A stretch of 64,000 nucleotides of DNA from 2-02-FULL-55-14 sp964473365. GTDB lineage: Bacteria; Bacteroidota; Ignavibacteria; UBA10030. Under the pieces are notes generated by a model, which was not told the DNA's origin, ran no database searches, and was given only the letters and a program-made list of their open reading frames with translations. The stretch is from NCBI GenBank assembly GCA_964473365.1, contig CAYYOV010000016.1:8146-72145 (forward strand), in the 5' to 3' direction. Position numbers and translations under genes: made by a program. Below are positions 36,371-44,297 of the stretch, piece after piece (position 1 is the stretch's first letter; each line of letters opens with the position of its first letter).

Positions 36371-37618
36371 CTACCAGCGTCGCGGGGCGTCCTTGACGCA
36401 ACGGACGGTATCGCGTGCGATCAGGAGCTCTTCGTTCGTCGGGATCACGTGGATCTGCATCCGGCTGTCGGAGGCGTGGATCGTGCCCTCGGACCCGCGC
36501 GGGAGGTCTGCGTTCGCTTTCGGGTCGACCTTGATCCCGAACCACTCGAGGCCTGTACAGATCCGCTCTCGAATGGTGGCGGAATTTTCACCAATGCCGC
36601 CTGTGAAGACGAGCGCATCTGCGCCGTTCATCTCCGCCAGGTAGGAGCCGATGTATTTCTTCACTCGCTGGACGAAGATTGCGATGGCCAACGCCGCACG
36701 CCGGTCGTGATGCTCGCGTTCCTCCTCGAGTAGGTCGCGCATGTCGTTCGTCAGGCCCGAGAGGCCCAGGAGGCCCGACTGTTTGTTGAGCATGGCGTCG
36801 AGCTCGCTCATTGACATCCCCTCTTTGTGTACGAGGAATTCGAGCACTGCAGGGTCGAGGTCGCCGCCACGTGTGCCCATGACGAGCCCTTCGAGCGGCG
36901 AAAGTCCCATCGACGTGTCCATCGATTGGCCGCCCGACACGGCGCAAGCGGAACAGCCATTGCCCAGGTGGAGCGTGATGATCCGTATCTGTTCCCGTGC
37001 CTTTCCCGAAAGCTGACGATATCGGTACGAGACGTAGCGATGCGACGTGCCGTGAAATCCGTACCGACGGATCTTGTGGCGACGGTACAGCTGGTACGGG
37101 ATCGCATACAGATACGACGTCTCGGGCATCGTGGAATGGAACGAGGTGTCGAACACGGCCACCTGCGGCACGCCCACGCCGAACAACTCGCGTGCGGCGT
37201 AGATGCCCTTCAGGTTGGCCGGGTTATGCAACGGGGCGAGATCGATGCAATCCTCGATGCCGTCGAGGACCTCGTCATTGATGATGACCGACTTCGTGAA
37301 CTTTTCGGCGCCGTGCACGACACGATGGCCGACGGCATGGACGTCGCCCAAGGACCGAATGCCCGGGATCTGCGCTTCCGGCGATACCATCCATCGCACG
37401 ATGTAGTCCAGGGCAGCTTTGTGGTCGCGCAATGGGACCGCCAGTTTGACCGGCGGACGTCCGTCCGCCTGGAGCGTAACGAGCGACTGGCTGCCGATGC
37501 GCTCGATGAGACCTTTGGCCTTCTGGACGTCACCGTCTTTTTCGATAAGGTCAAGGTCGGTGTGGATGATCTGGAATTTGAGCGAGGACGATCCGCAATT
37601 TAAGACGAGGATATTCAT
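36371..37618 (-). CDS. ackA: Acetate kinase
   Basis: A 415-residue cytoplasmic enzyme interconverting acetyl phosphate and ADP with acetate and ATP. The ASKHA-fold motifs are present: MNILVLNCGSSSLKFQI at the N-terminus, HRVVHGAEKF, AVFDTSFHSTMP, FHGTSHRYV, ITLHLGNGCSACAV, TRGGDLDP and the C-terminal ALVFTGGIGENSATIRERIC. It is slightly longer than usual because of an insert near residues 30-60. No phosphate acetyltransferase gene is in the window. A promoter is seen upstream in the divergent region with the helicase gene. Confidence 0.95.
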   Translation of the reverse strand: MNILVLNCGSSSLKFQIIHTDLDLIEKDGDVQKAKGLIERIGSQSLVTLQADGRPPVKLAVPLRDHKAALDYIVRWMVSPEAQIPGIRSLGDVHAVGHRVVHGAEKFTKSVIINDEVLDGIEDCIDLAPLHNPANLKGIYAARELFGVGVPQVAVFDTSFHSTMPETSYLYAIPYQLYRRHKIRRYGFHGTSHRYVSYRYRQLSGKAREQIRIITLHLGNGCSACAVSGGQSMDTSMGLSPLEGLVMGTRGGDLDPAVLEFLVHKEGMSMSELDAMLNKQSGLLGLSGLTNDMRDLLEEEREHHDRRAALAIAIFVQRVKKYIGSYLAEMNGADALVFTGGIGENSATIRERICTGLEWFGIKVDPKANADLPRGSEGTIHASDSRMQIHVIPTNEELLIARDTVRCVKDAPRRW

Positions 37619-37668
37619 GGCTGGAGACTCCGGAACGGGGGAAACTTCGAGGAAGCGTGAAACACTTC

Positions 37669-37697
37669 AACGTATCGCTAAGTTGCCCGAAACTCAA
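37669..37697 (-). promoter_or_regulatory. Promoter of ackA
   Basis: On the - strand TTGAGT (37692-37697), 17 bases, TACGTT (37669-37674), about 51 bases before the acetate kinase ATG. Confidence 0.45.
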
Positions 37698-37752
37698 GAA
37701 ACGCGGTCGAAGGGAGTTCTCACGATTTTGTGTATCTTTCTGCCACTCCGTC

Positions 37753-38775
37753 ATGAAGAAATTCACGCTGAAACCGGCTCCGGGTGAGCCGCTCAGACTG
37801 GTCGAGCCCTCCCGGCTCACGATCCCGTACCAGACCGACCTCAACGAGTCTCAGTATCATGCGGTGACGTCGCTCGATGGTCCGCACCTGATCATCGCGG
37901 GGGCGGGGACCGGCAAGACGAGGACGATCGTGTATCGTGTCGCATACCTCGTCGAACTCGGCGTGAAGCCCCAGCGCATCCTGCTGTTGACGTTCACTCG
38001 GAAGGCTGCGCAGGAGATGCTCCGGCGGGCAGCGATCCTCCTCGATAGCCGGTGCGAACAGGTCGCCGGCGGTACCTTCCACTCGTTCGCGAACGGCGTC
38101 CTCCGCAAGTATGGCCACCTGCTTGGCTTCGATCGGAGCTTCACGATCCTCGACCAGACCGACGCCGAGGATGTCATCAACCTCATCCGGACCAAGCTGA
38201 AGCTCGATACGCGCGAGAAGCGCTTCCCTCGCAAGGAGACCCTCGCCGACATCTGGAGCCGATCGCTGAACACGATCACGCCCGTCGGGGAGATCCTCGC
38301 GCACGATTATCCGCAGTTCCTCGAACTGGAGGCGGATATCACACAGCTCTTCCAGGCCTTCGTTGTGTACAAGAAGGAGAACAACCTGATGGACTATGAT
38401 GACCTGCTCGTCCATCTGGCGCGGCTCCTGCAGGAGCGCCCTGAGGTTCGCAAGGCCTTGAATGACCAGTACGCCTACCTGATGGTCGACGAGTATCAGG
38501 ACACGAACCGGGTCCAGGCCGAGGTCGTACGCGGCCTGGCCGGCGATCGCCGGAATGTCATGGTCGTTGGGGATGACGCACAGTGCATTTATTCGTTCCG
38601 GGGATCGACCATCCGGAACATTCTATCATTCCCCGAGGAGTATCCCGGCACGAAGGTGATCAAGATCGAGGAGAACTATCGCAGTACGCAGTCGATCCTT
38701 AATCTGGCCAATGAAGTGCTTGTCGGCGGTGAGCGGGCCCCGCAGGCGCCCTCGCTACCGTCGTCGCCGTCCTGA
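37753..38775 (+). CDS. UvrD/PcrA-type helicase, N-terminal fragment (interrupted gene)
   Basis: The first 340 residues of a superfamily 1A DNA helicase (UvrD/Rep/PcrA). The ATG at 37753 starts MKKFTLKPAPGEPLRL; an earlier in-frame ATG adds a tail not expected in the family. Motifs: NESQYHAV (Q motif), AGAGTGKTRT (Walker A), LLLTFTRKAAQEM (Ia), TFHSFA, YLMVDEYQDTN (II), VVGDDAQCIYSFRG (III), IEENYRSTQSILNLANEVL (IV). After ANEVL the sequence turns into a proline-rich tail with a TGA at 38773. The missing motifs V and VI are in the next frame-matched piece (38839-39867). Alone this fragment lacks the residues needed for helicase action. The gene is either inactivated or makes a two-piece enzyme. 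Confidence 0.8.
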   Translation: MKKFTLKPAPGEPLRLVEPSRLTIPYQTDLNESQYHAVTSLDGPHLIIAGAGTGKTRTIVYRVAYLVELGVKPQRILLLTFTRKAAQEMLRRAAILLDSRCEQVAGGTFHSFANGVLRKYGHLLGFDRSFTILDQTDAEDVINLIRTKLKLDTREKRFPRKETLADIWSRSLNTITPVGEILAHDYPQFLELEADITQLFQAFVVYKKENNLMDYDDLLVHLARLLQERPEVRKALNDQYAYLMVDEYQDTNRVQAEVVRGLAGDRRNVMVVGDDAQCIYSFRGSTIRNILSFPEEYPGTKVIKIEENYRSTQSILNLANEVLVGGERAPQAPSLPSSPS

Positions 38776-38838
38776 GCACTGCGGGATCAGTCCCGCCCGT
38801 GCCCCAACGCCCAGCCATGCTTCCAGACGTTTTGAACC
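38722..38838 (+). other. Extra GC-rich segment interrupting the helicase gene
   Basis: About 117 bases lie between ANEVL and FTKSLYTKR, where intact relatives have only about 8-12 residues. It contains in-frame TGA codons at 38773 and 38833 and a small hairpin (GCGGGA-TCAG-TCCCGC). The reading frame on both sides is the same. It may be a small insertion or an assembly error. Confidence 0.5.
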
Positions 38839-39867
38839 ATGTTCACCAAGTCCCTCTATACGAAACGATCGGGTGGTTCGTTGCCGCAGCTCGTGGCGAC
38901 GGAGAATGAGAACATCCAATCCCGATTCGTCGTCCAAAAGATCCTCGAATTGCGCGAACAAGGGCTCCCGCTCGAGGAGATGGCCGTGCTCTTCCGTTCA
39001 TCATTCCTTTCGTTCGACCTTGAGATCGAACTGGCGCGCGCCAACATCCCGTTCCGCAAGTACGGAGGATTCAAGTTCATCGAAACGGCCCACGTAAAGG
39101 ACGTGGTGGCGTATCTTCGTGTGCTCGAGAACCCGCGCGATATCGTCTCATGGAACCGGATCTTGTTGCTGGTCGACGGCGTGGGGCCGCGAACTGCTGA
39201 GAAGGTGATCGACGACATCCAGAAGCGGCGTGTCGGGCTCTCGCCCGGTCTGGCCGAACCGGTCACAACGACGACAAAATTCTGGATGGACTACGGTCAA
39301 TATCCTGACGGCGTTCGCGCGCTGTTCGACGCCCTCAAAGCCGCGTCACCGCCGTCGCTGAGTCCTGCGGAAAAAGTGGCCGGTCTGCTGGCATACTACG
39401 AACCGATCCTCCGGACGAAGTACGACGACCATCAGAAGCGGCGCAAAGATCTCGAGATGTTCCAGACCATCACGGAGCGGTACGAGGATGTCCCGACGCT
39501 CCTGACCGACCTGGCCCTCGAGCCGCCGACCGAGAGTGTGGTGGATGTGGAGGCGCCAGGACCGGAGCGAGAGTTCCTCACGCTGTCGACGATCCACAGC
39601 GCCAAAGGTCTGGAGTGGGGTGGTGTCTTCATTATCACTGCCCTCGACGGCCGATTCCCGGCGCTCCGTTCTGTCGGGTCCGAAGAAGAACTTGAGGAGG
39701 AACGGCGGTTGCTCTACGTGGCGATCACACGCGCCCGCGACCATCTTTTCATTACGTATCCGATGAACGTCTACGACCGGGAGACGGGCGTCATCCTGAC
39801 CAAACCTTCACGCTTTCTGCAAGGGATCGGCGAGCATTTACTGGAACCCTGGGTGGTGGAATCGTGA
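38839..39867 (+). CDS. UvrD/PcrA-type helicase, C-terminal fragment (interrupted gene)
   Basis: The 342-residue remainder of the helicase, in the same frame as the N-terminal fragment. It begins FTKSLYTKRSGGSLPQL and carries the family's C-terminal half: MAVLFRSSFLSFDLE, the KYGGFKFIETAHVKDVVAYL segment, motif V with LSTIHSAKGLEWGGVFI, and motif VI with EERRLLYVAITRARDHLFIT. The ATG at 38839 has no evident ribosome binding site. The stop overlaps the GTG of the glycosyltransferase gene (GTGA), a coupling that would make sense only if this piece is, or until recently was, translated. Confidence 0.78.
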   Translation: MFTKSLYTKRSGGSLPQLVATENENIQSRFVVQKILELREQGLPLEEMAVLFRSSFLSFDLEIELARANIPFRKYGGFKFIETAHVKDVVAYLRVLENPRDIVSWNRILLLVDGVGPRTAEKVIDDIQKRRVGLSPGLAEPVTTTTKFWMDYGQYPDGVRALFDALKAASPPSLSPAEKVAGLLAYYEPILRTKYDDHQKRRKDLEMFQTITERYEDVPTLLTDLALEPPTESVVDVEAPGPEREFLTLSTIHSAKGLEWGGVFIITALDGRFPALRSVGSEEELEEERRLLYVAITRARDHLFITYPMNVYDRETGVILTKPSRFLQGIGEHLLEPWVVES

Positions 39868-40538
39868 GGGAGGCCCCGCTTGACGCACCGGCGATCAGTA
39901 TCGTCCTCTGCACCTACAACCGGGCTGGGCTTCTCCCGCGTGCTATCCGCTCCGTTCTGGCCCAAACGTTCCGTGACTGGCAATTGGTGATCGTGGACGA
40001 CGGCAGCGCAGATGCGACGCAGGCAGTCGTGGGATCGTATCACGAGCGGGATCCCCGCATCGTCCTGGTTCGTCAACGGAACCGCGGCCTTGCTGTCGCG
40101 CGGAATGTCGGGATCCGTCTGTCGGAGGCGCCGTTCGTCACGTTCCTCGATTCGGACGATGCGTATCGGCACGACCATCTCGCATCGCGTATGCGGTTCC
40201 TGCGCCGGCATCGTGACGTCGACATGATCTACGGTGGCGTGGAGCCGGTGGGTCCGAAGGCGAAACAGGTCGTGGTCGATCTCGAACGGCCGGGCCGAAT
40301 GATCCACGTGTCGAAGTGCTACGTCGGAGGGACGTTCGTGATCCGGCGCTCTGTCCTTGTGAAGGTCGGAGGTTTTCGCCGGATGGAATTTGGAGAGGAC
40401 CTCGATCTGGTGAAACGGATCGAGCGACGCTACCGCGTCCGGAAGGTGTTGAAGAAGAGCTACCGCTATTACTGCGACACGTCTGACCGTCTGTGCGATA
40501 TCTACACGGACCGCCTGCTCAGCCCGGCTGGGCGTTGA
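39864..40538 (+). CDS. Family 2 glycosyltransferase (GT-A fold)
   Basis: A 224-residue inverting glycosyltransferase of the GT2 family. Motifs: AISIVLCTYNRAGLLPRAI at the N-terminus, VIVDDGSADAT for the nucleotide sugar, NRGLAVARNVGI, and the metal-binding FLDSDDAY. The acceptor part holds GGTFVIRRSVLVKVGGF and FGEDLDLVKRIE, where the ED pair is the likely catalytic base region. There are no membrane helices, so it is cytoplasmic. The start is GTG overlapping the helicase stop. It is short for a complete GT2 but has all the core motifs. The sugar and acceptor are unknown; no other glycan genes are adjacent. Confidence 0.85.
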   Translation: MREAPLDAPAISIVLCTYNRAGLLPRAIRSVLAQTFRDWQLVIVDDGSADATQAVVGSYHERDPRIVLVRQRNRGLAVARNVGIRLSEAPFVTFLDSDDAYRHDHLASRMRFLRRHRDVDMIYGGVEPVGPKAKQVVVDLERPGRMIHVSKCYVGGTFVIRRSVLVKVGGFRRMEFGEDLDLVKRIERRYRVRKVLKKSYRYYCDTSDRLCDIYTDRLLSPAGR

Positions 40539-40551
40539 TCCGTGAACTGCA

Positions 40552-41754
40552 TTATGGCTTCCGCTGCTTGAGCCGCTTGAACCGCTTTAACTTCCCCTTG
40601 ATCGTGGCCACGAGCGTCTGCTCGGAGATCGGCTTCGTCAGGTAGTCGTCCACGCCCAGTTCTTTTCCCGTACGAATGAGTACTTCGTCTGTCAGGCCGG
40701 TGAGGAAGATGAAGGGTACGTCCTGCAGATGTTCCAGCCACTGGATCTTCTCGTAGAAGCTGAAGCCTCCCATCGTCGACGTCTCGAGGTTCACGTCGCA
40801 TAGGATCAGGTCCGGTGAGTGCCCCGCACGAAGATACGCGTAGGCCTCATCCGTCGTCGTGAACGGCAACGTTGCGAATCCGGCGTCGCGGAGCAGGTCG
40901 CTGATCACCTCGAGCAGTTTGACGTCGTCGTCGATGATGGCTATACGGTCTTGCTGCCGCTCTGTTGCCTGGATCTCCGCCAGGAGACGGGCTTCCATCC
41001 GGTCGTGGTCCTCCGGAGAGATCTGGAATGTCGCCCGCATCTCAGAGAGGAGCGAGGCATTCTCAGGCTTGATGCGTCCGTGCGACCAGGCCTTCTTGAA
41101 CGCGTTGTGGTAGCACTCAAGCTGTACTTCGTGCTCCAAACGGGCATGGTCGACATCGCTGATCGAGAGTGTCTCGCGCAGGATCGCCAACCACTGTTGT
41201 TCCTCGGACTGAGCCGCGCCGTCCTCCCAGACCTCCACGAGCGCGGCGCGGTAGGTGTTGAACCCATCCATCTGTTTGCGCAGCGTGTCAAGCAGCGATG
41301 TGCCCGTTGGGGGCATGGCCGGCCTAGGAGCCATGGGCGGAGGGCTCGTAGATTTCTGCGCCGCGGGCGGGGCAGGAGCCGGCTCGGTGTCCTGAGCGGC
41401 GACGCGGCGAGCCGCTTCGCGCCGCGCGATCTCACGAAGCTCTGCTGCCTTCCGTTCTTTTTCCAGCCGCTGCCGCTCTTCCTCTTCCTGACGCCGGATC
41501 GCCTCGGCCTCGGACTCCTGAACCTTCTGGGCCTGCGCTTTTTCCCGATGATCCAGGAGATTGAGGATCCGTTCCTCGAAGGCGAGCGCGTAGACGTTTC
41601 GCGGGTCGATCTCTTTGACGCGTCGGGACTCGAGTAGTGCGCTTTCGAGATCCCCCTGGCGCAAGAGCAGATCGACGCGCTTCAACACTTCGCTGGCGCG
41701 TTTCTTCGCATCGTCGCGGGGGGTCAGTCCGTCCTGTTCCTTGAGGAGTGCCAT
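40552..41754 (-). CDS. Response regulator with N-terminal TPR/charged helix, TerB-like centre and C-terminal receiver
   Basis: A 400-residue cytoplasmic protein with an unusual order. Residues about 1-60 are TPR-like; about 70-125 form a highly charged helix rich in E, R and K; about 125-155 are proline/alanine-rich. Residues about 160-265 look like TerB/DjlA-type helical repeats (EEQQWLAILRETLSISDVDH and PENASLLSEMRATFQISPED). The receiver domain lies at about 270-395: IAIIDDD acidic pocket, phospho-acceptor D320 in LCDVNL, FLTGLTD and YLTKP with the conserved lysine. There is no DNA-binding domain. No histidine kinase is adjacent. A promoter abuts the ATG, so the mRNA may be leaderless. Confidence 0.8.
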   Translation of the reverse strand: MALLKEQDGLTPRDDAKKRASEVLKRVDLLLRQGDLESALLESRRVKEIDPRNVYALAFEERILNLLDHREKAQAQKVQESEAEAIRRQEEEERQRLEKERKAAELREIARREAARRVAAQDTEPAPAPPAAQKSTSPPPMAPRPAMPPTGTSLLDTLRKQMDGFNTYRAALVEVWEDGAAQSEEQQWLAILRETLSISDVDHARLEHEVQLECYHNAFKKAWSHGRIKPENASLLSEMRATFQISPEDHDRMEARLLAEIQATERQQDRIAIIDDDVKLLEVISDLLRDAGFATLPFTTTDEAYAYLRAGHSPDLILCDVNLETSTMGGFSFYEKIQWLEHLQDVPFIFLTGLTDEVLIRTGKELGVDDYLTKPISEQTLVATIKGKLKRFKRLKQRKP

Positions 41755-41760
41755 ACCTGA

Positions 41761-41789
41761 AATATAGTCAACGGTCCATGTCCAACCAA
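41761..41789 (-). promoter_or_regulatory. Promoter of the response regulator, leaderless geometry
   Basis: On the - strand TTGGTT (41784-41789), 17 bases, TATATT (41761-41766). Only 6 bases separate the -10 from the ATG at 41754, so transcription would begin at or next to the start codon. Confidence 0.5.
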
Positions 41790-41795
41790 GACAGA

Positions 41796-43310
41796 CTAGC
41801 GCGCCGCGGTCGTCGGTCCTATGCGAATAGGAGCGCTCATCGGTCCCTCGGATCCGAGTCGATCCACGGCGGCGACCGCCACGAACTCACCCGGATGGAT
41901 GCCGGAGAGAGAGGTCGTCGTCGCAGCGCGGCCGGTTACCGTGACGATCGAGAACACGTTCGAAGCATCGATGGCCGCGACGTTGGATCGATACAGGATG
42001 TACGAGATACCATTTCCCGGGACCGCCTTCCACGAGAGCTGCGCAACGCTGCCGTCAGTCGAGACGGTCAGGTTGGTTGGTGCGGTCGGTCGCGTCCCCG
42101 ACTTCCAGGCCATCGGGGGCGTCAGGGCCCAGTAGGGGAAACTTCGTTGCCCGACCGTTTCCCACACACGGTCGAGTCCTGCGGCCGAATAGAAGACAAC
42201 GCCCGGGAGTCCCGTGGCACGGACCGCCTCGACCTGCGCTTCGAGCTCACCCCATCCGAACCGGTCGATCAGGCGCGTTGCAAGACCAGGGAGTACCTGG
42301 CGGTCGTACGCGACGCGATCGTGCCATTCTGTGATAAGCGGAATGAACGGCTTCGTCGGATGCGAGCGCTCCCAATAGACCATCGGAACGATGAAGTCGA
42401 TCTTACCCACCTCCATCCAGCGTCGCGGGTCTTGTAACACGGCCTCATACGCCGTCCAGCCGGTCCCGGTATATTCCCCAATGACCGAGGCCGACATCTT
42501 GACCCACGGCTTGGTCGCTTGAAGAAGATTGTACGCGTCGAATACGAACTGGTTCACTTGCTCGCGCTGCCAATGGTCCCATGACAACCGGCCAGGATTC
42601 GATGCCGGGTCGTTGAATCTCGCGACGCTGACCGCGTCGTGCGAGTAGCCCAGTTCGGCGGTCCCTTCCGGATACCGGATGTAGTCAAAATGGATCCCGT
42701 CGACGTCGTAGGTCCGGATGATCTCGTCGACGACTTTCAGGACGTGCTCACGCACTGCGGGATTGCCGGGACTTGCCCAGAGGTAGTTGTTGTTTGGGGG
42801 GTCCAACCGCATCGGACGGCCGTCGCGGTCGCACATGATCCAATCGGGATGGGCGTAGAGGGGGTTTGGCGGGACGGTTGCAGCGGGTGGAACGGAGTCG
42901 CGCCAGACGGGGAAGGTATTCACCCACGCGTGGAGCTCAAGCCCGAGTCGATGGGCTTCTCCGAGCGCAAATGCAAGCGGATCCCAACCCGGGTCCTTTC
43001 CCAGCGTGCCAGTGATGACGGTCGACCACGGTTCGACGGCGGATGGATAGAGGACGTCGCCATTCCCGCGGACCTGAAAAAAGACCATGTTCATTCTGGC
43101 AGCCCGCGCTTTCTCGAACGTCGAGCGAATGTATGCCTGGGCCGTCTGCGGATTATTCTGGCGAGGTCCTCCGGCGTATTCAAAGCGCGACATCCAGACG
43201 CCTCGCGCCTCGTACTTTCCCGTAAAGACCTGATCACCGCAACCGCCGATGAGGAGGATGAGAAGAAGAGGGAAGGAAGAGAGAAGAGACCAAACGCGCG
43301 ATGATCTCAT
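41796..43310 (-). CDS. GHL10-type (DUF187) glycoside hydrolase-like lipoprotein with FN3 domain
   Basis: A 504-residue lipoprotein (lipobox LLIGGC, C24). Residues about 35-385 are a TIM-barrel of the glycosyl-hydrolase-like 10 family: EARGVWMSRFEY, NMVFFQVRGNGDVLYPS, GLELHAWVNTFPVW, VDGIHFDYIRYPEG and IDFIVPMVYWERSHP, with acidic residues where catalysis is expected. Residues about 410-500 are a fibronectin type III domain (PTNLTVSTDGSVAQLSWKAV). It is probably at the outer surface or in the periplasm, acting on a polysaccharide or peptidoglycan-linked glycan. The ATG at 43310 has AAGGTG upstream; an earlier in-frame ATG overlaps the promoter. Confidence 0.85.
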   Translation of the reverse strand: MRSSRVWSLLSSFPLLLILLIGGCGDQVFTGKYEARGVWMSRFEYAGGPRQNNPQTAQAYIRSTFEKARAARMNMVFFQVRGNGDVLYPSAVEPWSTVITGTLGKDPGWDPLAFALGEAHRLGLELHAWVNTFPVWRDSVPPAATVPPNPLYAHPDWIMCDRDGRPMRLDPPNNNYLWASPGNPAVREHVLKVVDEIIRTYDVDGIHFDYIRYPEGTAELGYSHDAVSVARFNDPASNPGRLSWDHWQREQVNQFVFDAYNLLQATKPWVKMSASVIGEYTGTGWTAYEAVLQDPRRWMEVGKIDFIVPMVYWERSHPTKPFIPLITEWHDRVAYDRQVLPGLATRLIDRFGWGELEAQVEAVRATGLPGVVFYSAAGLDRVWETVGQRSFPYWALTPPMAWKSGTRPTAPTNLTVSTDGSVAQLSWKAVPGNGISYILYRSNVAAIDASNVFSIVTVTGRAATTTSLSGIHPGEFVAVAAVDRLGSEGPMSAPIRIGPTTAAR

Positions 43311-43335
43311 GGCGCACCTTAGATTGAGTGCGGCC

Positions 43336-43364
43336 AATGTAGGGAGGGGAAAGTCAGCGTGCAA
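43336..43364 (-). promoter_or_regulatory. Promoter of the GHL10-type lipoprotein
   Basis: On the - strand TTGCAC (43359-43364), 17 bases, TACATT (43336-43341), the same two hexamers and spacing as the uvrB promoter. It supports the ATG at 43310. Confidence 0.55.
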
Positions 43365-43550
43365 TCGACAGGAATCCCAGACAGAGGACGAACCCCGAAG
43401 GATACAAAGATGCTCGGGAGATCGGATACACGAATGTTCACGAAGGAAAGGATATTCGCCAGGCAGACTCTTCTCTTCGTGCCACTTCGAGTCGTTGACC
43501 TCCGGCGATCATTCGTGCTCTTCGTGAATCGCTCCCCTGCAGCGACCTTC
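43365..43550. repeat. Non-coding tract with decayed CACGAAGGA-like repeats
   Basis: This 186-base space after the XRE-S24 gene has no gene. It shows partial repeats such as CACGAATGTTCACGAAGGAAAGGA and CGTGCTCTTCGTGAATC, which look like remains of a short-period CACGAAGGA array. No hairpin with a T run was found. Confidence 0.4.
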
Positions 43551-44195
43551 TCAGACAGCCTTGATGACCTTCACCACCCGCCAGACGAAGGTTACATCCT
43601 TCTGCTTCACCACCCACGGTTCAAACTCCGGATTGAGCGGGATCAGGTGGAGGAACGCCCCCTCGAACTTTACCTTCTTCACGGTGTCTTCATCTTGGAC
43701 GCGCACGACGCAGATATCCCCGCTCCGGGCCTCCTGCCGGGGGCTGACGACGATGATGTCGCCGTCCTCGATGCGGGGAGACATGCTGTTCCCTTTGACC
43801 TCCAGGGCGAACGCCTGGTCGTCGCGAACGTCGTCGACCGTCACGAATTTGTCGACGTAGTCAGGATGGAAGATCAAGCTCGGCGCTCCGCCGGGGACGG
43901 AGGACAGGAGCGGAAGCCGGACCGTGGGGACACGTCTGGTCCGGGGCTCGGTCAGGGGGATGACCGTGCTACCGATCCCAGCATGCCGATCCCCGTCGCC
44001 GGTCAGGAGCCATTGCGGCAGGACGCCCGTTGCCTTCGCGATGTGCATGATGACCGAACCGTCCGGCTCCTGTTCACTCTTTTCCCAGCGTTGCAGCGTG
44101 CGGGTGGCGATATCCAGTTTGGCGGCAAGTCTTGCCTGATCGAAGCCTTTTGCCAACCGGGCTTCGCGGATCCGTTGTCCCATGGTCGTGCGCAT
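43551..44195 (-). CDS. XRE-family regulator with S24 (LexA/CI-like) peptidase domain
   Basis: A 214-residue repressor-like protein. An N-terminal helix-turn-helix (about 5-60, IREARLAKGFDQARLAAKLD then TRTLQRWEKSEQEP) is followed by an S24 peptidase-type domain (about 110-212) with the serine in VKGNSMSPRIEDGDII and the lysine in EDTVKKVKF. The usual Ala-Gly self-cleavage site is replaced by SSVPGGAPS, so cleavage is uncertain. The frame opens further upstream at 44246, but that region contains the promoter and operators; ATG 44195 or 44183 is right. It probably represses itself through two operators. There are no phage genes nearby, so it may answer to stress or act on the neighbouring lipoprotein genes. 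Confidence 0.85.
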   Translation of the reverse strand: MRTTMGQRIREARLAKGFDQARLAAKLDIATRTLQRWEKSEQEPDGSVIMHIAKATGVLPQWLLTGDGDRHAGIGSTVIPLTEPRTRRVPTVRLPLLSSVPGGAPSLIFHPDYVDKFVTVDDVRDDQAFALEVKGNSMSPRIEDGDIIVVSPRQEARSGDICVVRVQDEDTVKKVKFEGAFLHLIPLNPEFEPWVVKQKDVTFVWRVVKVIKAV

Positions 44196-44215
44196 CGCAG
44201 TGTCCGTTCGATCGT

Positions 44216-44227
44216 GACAGATTTGTC
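44216..44227. promoter_or_regulatory. Operator 1 of the XRE-S24 gene
   Basis: GACAGATTTGTC, a dyad of GACA/TGTC half-sites located just downstream of the predicted transcription start. Its centre is 31 bases (about three helical turns) from operator 2. Confidence 0.6.
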
Positions 44228-44233
44228 CGCGGT

Positions 44234-44262
44234 AGAATAGTCGCAAGACATATTTGTCGTAA
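44234..44262 (-). promoter_or_regulatory. Promoter of the XRE-S24 gene
   Basis: On the - strand TTACGA (44257-44262), 17 bases, TATTCT (44234-44239). Operator 2 covers most of the spacer and touches the -35, and operator 1 lies past the start site, as in autorepression. Confidence 0.55.
44247..44258. promoter_or_regulatory. Operator 2 of the XRE-S24 gene
   Basis: GACATATTTGTC, differing from operator 1 by one base (GACAnATTTGTC shared). It lies between the -35 and -10 elements. Confidence 0.6.
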
Positions 44263-44297
44263 CGTAGTTATTTTTCTATCTTGTGTCAAGTGAAGTT

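Noticed and set aside
38722..38838. Programmed ribosome bypassing (T4 gene 60 style) across the helicase interruption
   Set aside because: There is a hairpin after the stop, but no matched take-off and landing codons were recognised, and a simple insertion explains the data better.
38711..39097. A frame-shifted reading through the helicase interruption
   Set aside because: It gives a basic, proline-rich peptide with no family match; the helicase motifs on both sides are in the original frame.
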